Assembly (NCBI RefSeq): GCF_014201805.1
Contig: NZ_JACHFK010000006.1
Coordinates: 186,001 to 250,000, forward strand
Direction: 5' to 3'
DNA: 64,000 bases
Source of the DNA: Deinococcus metalli
GTDB taxonomy: Bacteria; Deinococcota; Deinococci; Deinococcales; Deinococcaceae
In this document: in pieces, positions 59,581 to 64,000 of the stretch
Layout: the number at the start of each line of letters is the position of its first letter
Position numbering within the stretch: the first letter of the stretch is position 1
Position numbers and translations under genes: made by a program
The notes under the pieces: model-generated
Database searches by the model: none
What the model was told of the DNA's origin: nothing
Seen by the model: the letters and a program-made list of their open reading frames with translations, nothing else

Positions 59581-60222
59581 TCACTTCAGGTACGGCAGGA
59601 AGCGCGCCAGGCCGTCCGCGTCGGGCTCGGTCGAGGAGCGGACCACGCGGTTGCCGCCGAACACCATCAGCAGCCGGTCGTTCGCGCCGCCCGAGGCATT
59701 CAGCGTGCCCTGACGCGCGGAGTACGGTCCGCCCAGCACCGCCTGCATGGTGGCCGGATCGAACACCAGCACGCGGCCGCTCAGTTGCGGCGTGTCCGCC
59801 GTCACGCCGCCCGACGCCACCACGAAGCCCGTCCTGACGTCCAGCGTGATCTTCTCGGCACTCAGGGCCTTCAAGCGCGCGTCGGTGTACGTCACGTCCC
59901 CGCTGGCCGTGACGGTGCTGGCCGCGAGGTCGTATCGCACCTGTGCCGCCTTCAGGGTGCCGCCCTGTCTGGTGGTCAGGGTCACGCCGCTGGCGATCAG
60001 GTACGCGCCGGGCTTGAACTGCATCCGCTGGGCGTCCAGCGTGAGCTGTCCGCGGCTGTCCGTGGCCTTCCCGCCCTGCGGCAGCTCAGTCAGGCCGGTG
60101 TCGAGGTTCAGGGCCTGCGGGCCGCGCGGCGTGATGGTCAGGCCCCCGAAGGACACGGCGCACGCCGCTCCGACGAACAGCGCGGCGAGGACAGCGGAGC
60201 GGATGGAGGACAGCAGCGTCAT
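59581..60222 (-). CDS. LptA/OstA-like exported protein
   Basis: 213 residues with an N-terminal signal (LLSSIRSAVLAALFVGAACA). The remainder is a run of beta strands (ATDSRGQLTLDAQRMQ, ASGVTLTTRQGGTLKAAQ, ASGDVTYTDARLKALSAEK) with the LptA/OstA pattern. Such proteins carry lipopolysaccharide-like lipids between membranes; Deinococcus lacks LPS, so the cargo is unknown. TACGGT ends 7 nt before the ATG. Confidence 0.75.
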   Translation of the reverse strand: MTLLSSIRSAVLAALFVGAACAVSFGGLTITPRGPQALNLDTGLTELPQGGKATDSRGQLTLDAQRMQFKPGAYLIASGVTLTTRQGGTLKAAQVRYDLAASTVTASGDVTYTDARLKALSAEKITLDVRTGFVVASGGVTADTPQLSGRVLVFDPATMQAVLGGPYSARQGTLNASGGANDRLLMVFGGNRVVRSSTEPDADGLARFLPYLK

Positions 60223-60378
60223 GGACGTCACCGTAGCGCCCCCGCCACAGCGCCCCGTGAGGAGGTCCGTCAGCCCCACTTCAGGTGGGTACGTCCGGGC
60301 CGCTGGAGCGTAGGTCTCGCGCGCGGGGTCTCATGGCCTCCCATCCGCACGTCATGCCGGGCCGCTACACTCCGCGCA

Positions 60379-61533
60379 GTGAACGGCACTGTTCTTCCCC
60401 GTCTGTCAGGGCTGGCCGGCCGGGCCGCGCGCCCTCTGTTCCTGACCTCCCTGCTGTTCGCCGCCATGGCTCCCGAGTCCGCGCAGGCCGCGCCCCGCGT
60501 CGGCACGCACGACACCTACACCCGGCTGGTGTTCGACCTGCCCAAGACCGCGCCGCTGGACGTGAGCGTCACCGCCCAGAGCGTCACCGTGAAGCTCGGC
60601 GTGCGCCTGAGGACCGAACAGGGTCCCCTGAAGGCGCCGGGCGTGACCGCCTACGCCGTGTCGGGCGGCACCGTCACGGTGACCATGGCCAGCGGCTACG
60701 CACACGCCAAGGCGAGCGTGCTGCCGGCCAGCGGGGGCCAGGGCGCCCGGCTCATCATCGACGTGCTCAAGGGCGCGAGCGTCGCGTCCGTGCCGGTGAC
60801 GCCTGCCCGCAAGGCCGTCGTCACCCGCCCTGCCAGCACCTCGGCGCTGCGCCGTCCCCGGGTGGTGCTCGACGCCGGGCACGGCGGCATCGACCCCGGC
60901 ATGGCCAGCCGCTGGGTGGTGGAGAAGGAGGTCACGCTGGACGTCGCGCTGCGCACCCGCGCCGAACTGCTCCGCCACGGCGTGGACGTCACCATGGTCC
61001 GCACCACCGACACGCAGCTCAGCACCGTCAAGCGCACGGACCTCGACGAACGTTCGCGCCTGGCGACGTCCGGCACCGTCGCCGCATACGTCAGCATCCA
61101 CGTGAACTCCGGGTCCTCCGCCGCGCAGGGCATCGAGACGTATTACTTCGGGCAGCCACTGGGCGGCAGCAACCGCAGCCTGGCCGTCGCGGAAAACGGT
61201 GGCGGCAGCACCGGCGAGGAACTCACCCGGCAGGCCGCGAACAGCGCCCAGAGCGCCCTGGGTGACATCCTCTCGCAGGCCAAGCTGTCGTTCAGCCGCG
61301 ACCTCGCGCGACGGGTGCAGGCCAGCCTGGTCAGCGCCACGGGCGCGGTCAACCGCGGCGTGCTCACCGACGCCTTCTACGTCATCAAGAACCCCACCAC
61401 CCCCGCCGTGCTGGTCGAGGTCGGGTACGGCTCGCACCCCACCGAGGGACAGAAACTCGCCACCGCCGCGTACCGTGAGCGCCTCGCCCAGGGCCTCGCC
61501 CGCGCCATCCTGGACTTCCTGCACACCGAGTGA
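60379..61533 (+). CDS. N-acetylmuramoyl-L-alanine amidase (amidase_3) with AMIN-like domain
   Basis: 384 residues. Signal peptide ending near residue 37, AMIN-like beta domain (about 45-135, DTYTRLVFDLPKTAPLDVSV), and amidase_3 zinc domain with VVLDAGHGGIDPG (near 160-172), WVVEKEVTLDVAL with the zinc-binding Glu, SIHVNSG with a further His and EVGYGSHP near the end. Cell-wall hydrolase acting at division or remodelling. Leaderless GTG: TACACT ends 7 nt before it. Divergent from the LptA-like gene. Confidence 0.92.
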   Translation: MNGTVLPRLSGLAGRAARPLFLTSLLFAAMAPESAQAAPRVGTHDTYTRLVFDLPKTAPLDVSVTAQSVTVKLGVRLRTEQGPLKAPGVTAYAVSGGTVTVTMASGYAHAKASVLPASGGQGARLIIDVLKGASVASVPVTPARKAVVTRPASTSALRRPRVVLDAGHGGIDPGMASRWVVEKEVTLDVALRTRAELLRHGVDVTMVRTTDTQLSTVKRTDLDERSRLATSGTVAAYVSIHVNSGSSAAQGIETYYFGQPLGGSNRSLAVAENGGGSTGEELTRQAANSAQSALGDILSQAKLSFSRDLARRVQASLVSATGAVNRGVLTDAFYVIKNPTTPAVLVEVGYGSHPTEGQKLATAAYRERLAQGLARAILDFLHTE

Positions 61534-61549
61534 GTGCCGACAACGCAAG

Positions 61550-61571
61550 CCCCCCACGTCGCGGTGGGGGG
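61550..61571 (+). terminator. terminator after the amidase gene
   Basis: CCCCCCAC/GTGGGGGG stem with a 6-nt loop followed by TCTGTGTGG, 17 bp after the stop. It abuts the 3' end of the convergent tRNA gene and may serve both. Confidence 0.7.
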
Positions 61572-61577
61572 TCTGTG

Positions 61578-61653
<76 letters not shown>

Positions 61654-61689
61654 GAGCGGTTTTGGGCCACGGCGAACCGGGCGGAGTGG

Positions 61690-61718
61690 AGTATGGCAGG
61701 GCCTGGCGGTGCTGTCAA
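61690..61718 (-). promoter_or_regulatory. promoter of tRNA-Lys
   Basis: Minus-strand TTGACA (61718-61713), 17-nt spacer, CATACT (61695-61690), about 36 bp before the tRNA 5' end. Part of it lies in a 10-bp inverted repeat GCAGGGCCTG/CAGGCCCTGC (61696-61705 and 61726-61735). Confidence 0.75.
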
Positions 61719-61742
61719 GCGTTAGCAGGCCCTGCCGGGCGT

Positions 61743-62327
61743 TCAGTCGGGCAGGGCGGCGTTCAGCGCGGCGGCGGCGAGGCCCAGGCCAAGGCCGTAG
61801 GCGAGGTGCGCGCCCAAGCGGTTCGCGTGTGTGCGCGCGTCCATGCCGCGCGGACCGTCCTGCAGGCCGAGCAGGGGCGTGATCGTCTCGTCGAGCACCA
61901 GCCACAGGCCGGCGCCGAACAGGGCGCCGGTCAGTGGTCCCTGACGCCGAGCCGCGAGGGCGCCGTACGCGGCTCCGCCGAGGACGCCGGTGCCCCAGTG
62001 CACGGCCTCGCTCAGGGCGGTGCGGGTGCCCTTCTGCGGCATCTGGTGGGAGATGAGCTGGTACAGGTGCCGTCCCAGCGCTGCGGTGGAGCTCTCGCCG
62101 GGCACGTGCTCCTGCCCCAGCGGACTGATCACGTCCTTGTCGGGCTGGGGTTTCACTGCGGTGTCCTGGTCGCCGGCGATCAGCGGGGCCACGCGGGTCG
62201 ACCACTGGCCCATCAGGAGGGTGCCGGCGGTGCCGGCGAGCACGCCGATCACGGCGTCCCGGTACGCGGGCGAGGGCGTGGGTTCCGGGCGCAGCAGGCG
62301 GCGGATGGATGAGCTCAAGGTGGGCAT
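61743..62327 (-). CDS. predicted membrane protein, DUF1440-like
   Basis: 194 residues with several hydrophobic segments (AVIGVLAGTAGTLLMG, WGTGVLGGAAYGALAA, LTGALFGAGLWLVLDETITP, LGAHLAYGLGLGLAAAAL), the layout of DUF1440-like YagU-type proteins. A GGTGGAG stretch stands before the ATG. Function unknown. An inverted repeat lies beyond its stop. Confidence 0.7.
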   Translation of the reverse strand: MPTLSSSIRRLLRPEPTPSPAYRDAVIGVLAGTAGTLLMGQWSTRVAPLIAGDQDTAVKPQPDKDVISPLGQEHVPGESSTAALGRHLYQLISHQMPQKGTRTALSEAVHWGTGVLGGAAYGALAARRQGPLTGALFGAGLWLVLDETITPLLGLQDGPRGMDARTHANRLGAHLAYGLGLGLAAAALNAALPD

Positions 62328-62361
62328 GCTCCACCCTATGTCAGGGCGTGCAGATGGGGCG

Positions 62362-63552
62362 TTATGGCTCACTTGACCTGCGGCTCAGTTCGGCGCGCAC
62401 CGTGCCGGCCAGGTACAGACTCCCGGCGACGAGCAGCGTGCCGCCGGGCGGCGTGAGGACCAGCGCGCGGGCCAGTGCCGCAGCGGGATCGTCCACGGCC
62501 TCGCCCCCGAAGTGCGCGGCCAGCTCGGCCGGTGGAGTGGCCGCCCCGCCTGGAGCCGTGTACACCCGCACGGGCGCGAGGGCGAGGAGCGGCGCGAGCG
62601 CTCCGGCCGTGTCCTTGCGGGCCAGATTCCCGAACAGCAGCACGTCGGCGCGGGCCACGGCTGCGGCCAGCGCGCGGGTCGCGTGCGGGTTGTGCCCGCC
62701 GTCCACCAGCACCGTCCGGCCCTCCACCGTGAAGCGTTCCAGCCGGCCCGGATGGGTGGCGTTCAGGGCCGCGTCCACACCCGCCGCGCAGCCGAGCGTC
62801 CGCAGCGTGGCGACGGCCAGGGCCGCGTTCTGAAGCTGGTGTGGGCCGGCGAGCACCGGGGGCCGGGGCACGGCGAACACCTCCGGGTGCGTGTGCGGTG
62901 TGAACAGCGTCGCGCCCGCTTTCAGCGCGACGTCGCGGATGACGTCCAGCGCCGGGCCGGTCGCGGTGGTCAGCAGGGGCACGCCGGGAAGCGCGGCGCC
63001 CGCCTTGTCGCGCGCGATGGCCTCCACGGTGTCGCCCAGCGCGCCCACGTGGTCGAGGTCCACGTTCGTGATCGCCACGGCCGCCACGTTCCTGAGCGCC
63101 TGCGTGGCGTCCGAGACGCCGCCCACACCCGCCTCCATCACCGCGAGGTCCACTCCGCCTTCCGCGAAGGCCACGCACGCCAGCGCCAGCGTGAGGTCGA
63201 AGAAGGCGGCGTCCGGCGCATGTGCCTGCGCCCACGCGATGAACGCCGCCGTGCGCGCCGGATCCAGGTTCACGCCCTGCACGCGGACACGTTCCTCGTA
63301 GTCGTGCAGGTGCGGGCTGGTGAAGCGCCCCGCACGCACGCCGCCGGCGATCAGTCCGGCCTCCAGCATGGCGCAGGTGCTGCCCTTGCCGTTCGTGCCG
63401 ATCACGCGCACGCTGCGGAAGGCCGCGTCCGGGGCGCCCAGCGTGTCCAGCAGCGCCCGTGCGCCCGCCGGCCCACGCGCCCGGCCGGAGCGCGTGCGGG
63501 CGTACAGCCACGCGTAATCGGGAGCAGGGGAGGGCGGCGGCGGGTCCGTCAC
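62362..63552 (-). CDS. folC: bifunctional folylpolyglutamate synthase/dihydrofolate synthase
   Basis: Adds glutamate to folates. 396 residues. ATP loop GTNGKGST at 52-59, FTSPHLHDYEERV (folate binding), MEAGVGGVSDATQAL, ITNVDLDHVGALG and VDGGHNPHATRAL are the family signatures. Leaderless GTG start: TAGCGT ends 6 nt before it. Divergent from purE, 67 bp apart. Confidence 0.95.
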   Translation of the reverse strand: MTDPPPPSPAPDYAWLYARTRSGRARGPAGARALLDTLGAPDAAFRSVRVIGTNGKGSTCAMLEAGLIAGGVRAGRFTSPHLHDYEERVRVQGVNLDPARTAAFIAWAQAHAPDAAFFDLTLALACVAFAEGGVDLAVMEAGVGGVSDATQALRNVAAVAITNVDLDHVGALGDTVEAIARDKAGAALPGVPLLTTATGPALDVIRDVALKAGATLFTPHTHPEVFAVPRPPVLAGPHQLQNAALAVATLRTLGCAAGVDAALNATHPGRLERFTVEGRTVLVDGGHNPHATRALAAAVARADVLLFGNLARKDTAGALAPLLALAPVRVYTAPGGAATPPAELAAHFGGEAVDDPAAALARALVLTPPGGTLLVAGSLYLAGTVRAELSRRSSEP

Positions 63553-63619
63553 GCGCCAACGCTAGCGCGTCCAGGGGAGCGCGGGACGCCGGCGGCCCTG
63601 TCCGGGTAGCATGCAGCGC

Positions 63620-64000
<381 letters not shown>

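Overview
This window looks like chromosomal DNA of a Deinococcus species (phylum Deinococcota). The reasons are the very high G+C content, a bacteriophytochrome operon with the chromophore cysteine at residue 24 as in Deinococcus phytochromes, an RDRM-like 17-bp palindrome in front of uvrA, and many promoters in which a TANNNT -10 box sits 6 or 7 nt before the start codon, so the mRNAs should be leaderless. I see no insertion sequence, CRISPR array, rRNA operon or prophage.

Layout. 1-7.1 kb (minus strand) is branched-chain amino-acid synthesis: leader peptide ilvL, ilvB, a 46-codon ORF, ilvN, ilvC, then leader peptide leuL and leuA, followed by a methyltransferase, a monooxygenase-like protein and a partial phosphoesterase. 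Both leader peptides are followed by intrinsic terminators and look like translation-coupled attenuators. 7.2-11.3 kb holds an orphan gene, a DEAD-box RNA helicase with a long structured 5' leader, and a sugar-type ABC solute-binding protein. 11.4-16.5 kb (plus) holds uvrA, a membrane protein and a DsbA/DsbB-like disulfide pair. 16.6-21 kb (minus) holds an AI-2E-type membrane protein and a TAXI-type TRAP transporter. After a lone glnQ-like ATPase comes a small AT-rich island (about 21.96-22.86 kb) that stands out as foreign DNA. 22.9-28.7 kb holds an MFS transporter, a ClC-like protein, sodA, a cytochrome P450 and a secreted protein.

28.9-33 kb is an acyl-CoA carboxylase beta subunit and an acyl-CoA dehydrogenase behind a TetR-type operator-like palindrome, then an esterase. 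33-39 kb holds a DUF1152 protein, an amidase, a papain-like lipoprotein, an orphan nuclease-like protein, an alpha/beta hydrolase and a nucleoside hydrolase. 39-43 kb holds a 34-codon leaderless gene and rel, the stringent-response enzyme. 43-50 kb holds mostly envelope or stress-type proteins, including a subtilisin-like lipoprotein, an enolase-superfamily enzyme paired with a P-loop protein, and a PRC-barrel repeat protein. 50-56.6 kb is a class V aminotransferase and the operon bphO-bphP-response regulator-hybrid kinase. 56.6-64 kb holds pyrF, a broken BKACE gene, a DUF1028 protein, an Rrf2 regulator, an LptA-like protein, a cell-wall amidase, tRNA-Lys(CTT), a membrane protein, folC and the start of purE.

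How it works together: the ilv and leu units share the same leader-peptide attenuation design. The bph genes form one overlapping light-sensing unit from chromophore synthesis to signalling. Several stress functions (uvrA, sodA, rel, the RNA helicase, disulfide formation) are scattered among housekeeping genes. Most intergenic gaps are short and no gap exceeds 300 bases. Coordinates of starts were set from visible promoters, ribosome binding sites or stop/start overlaps; all family names come from reading the proteins, not from searches.
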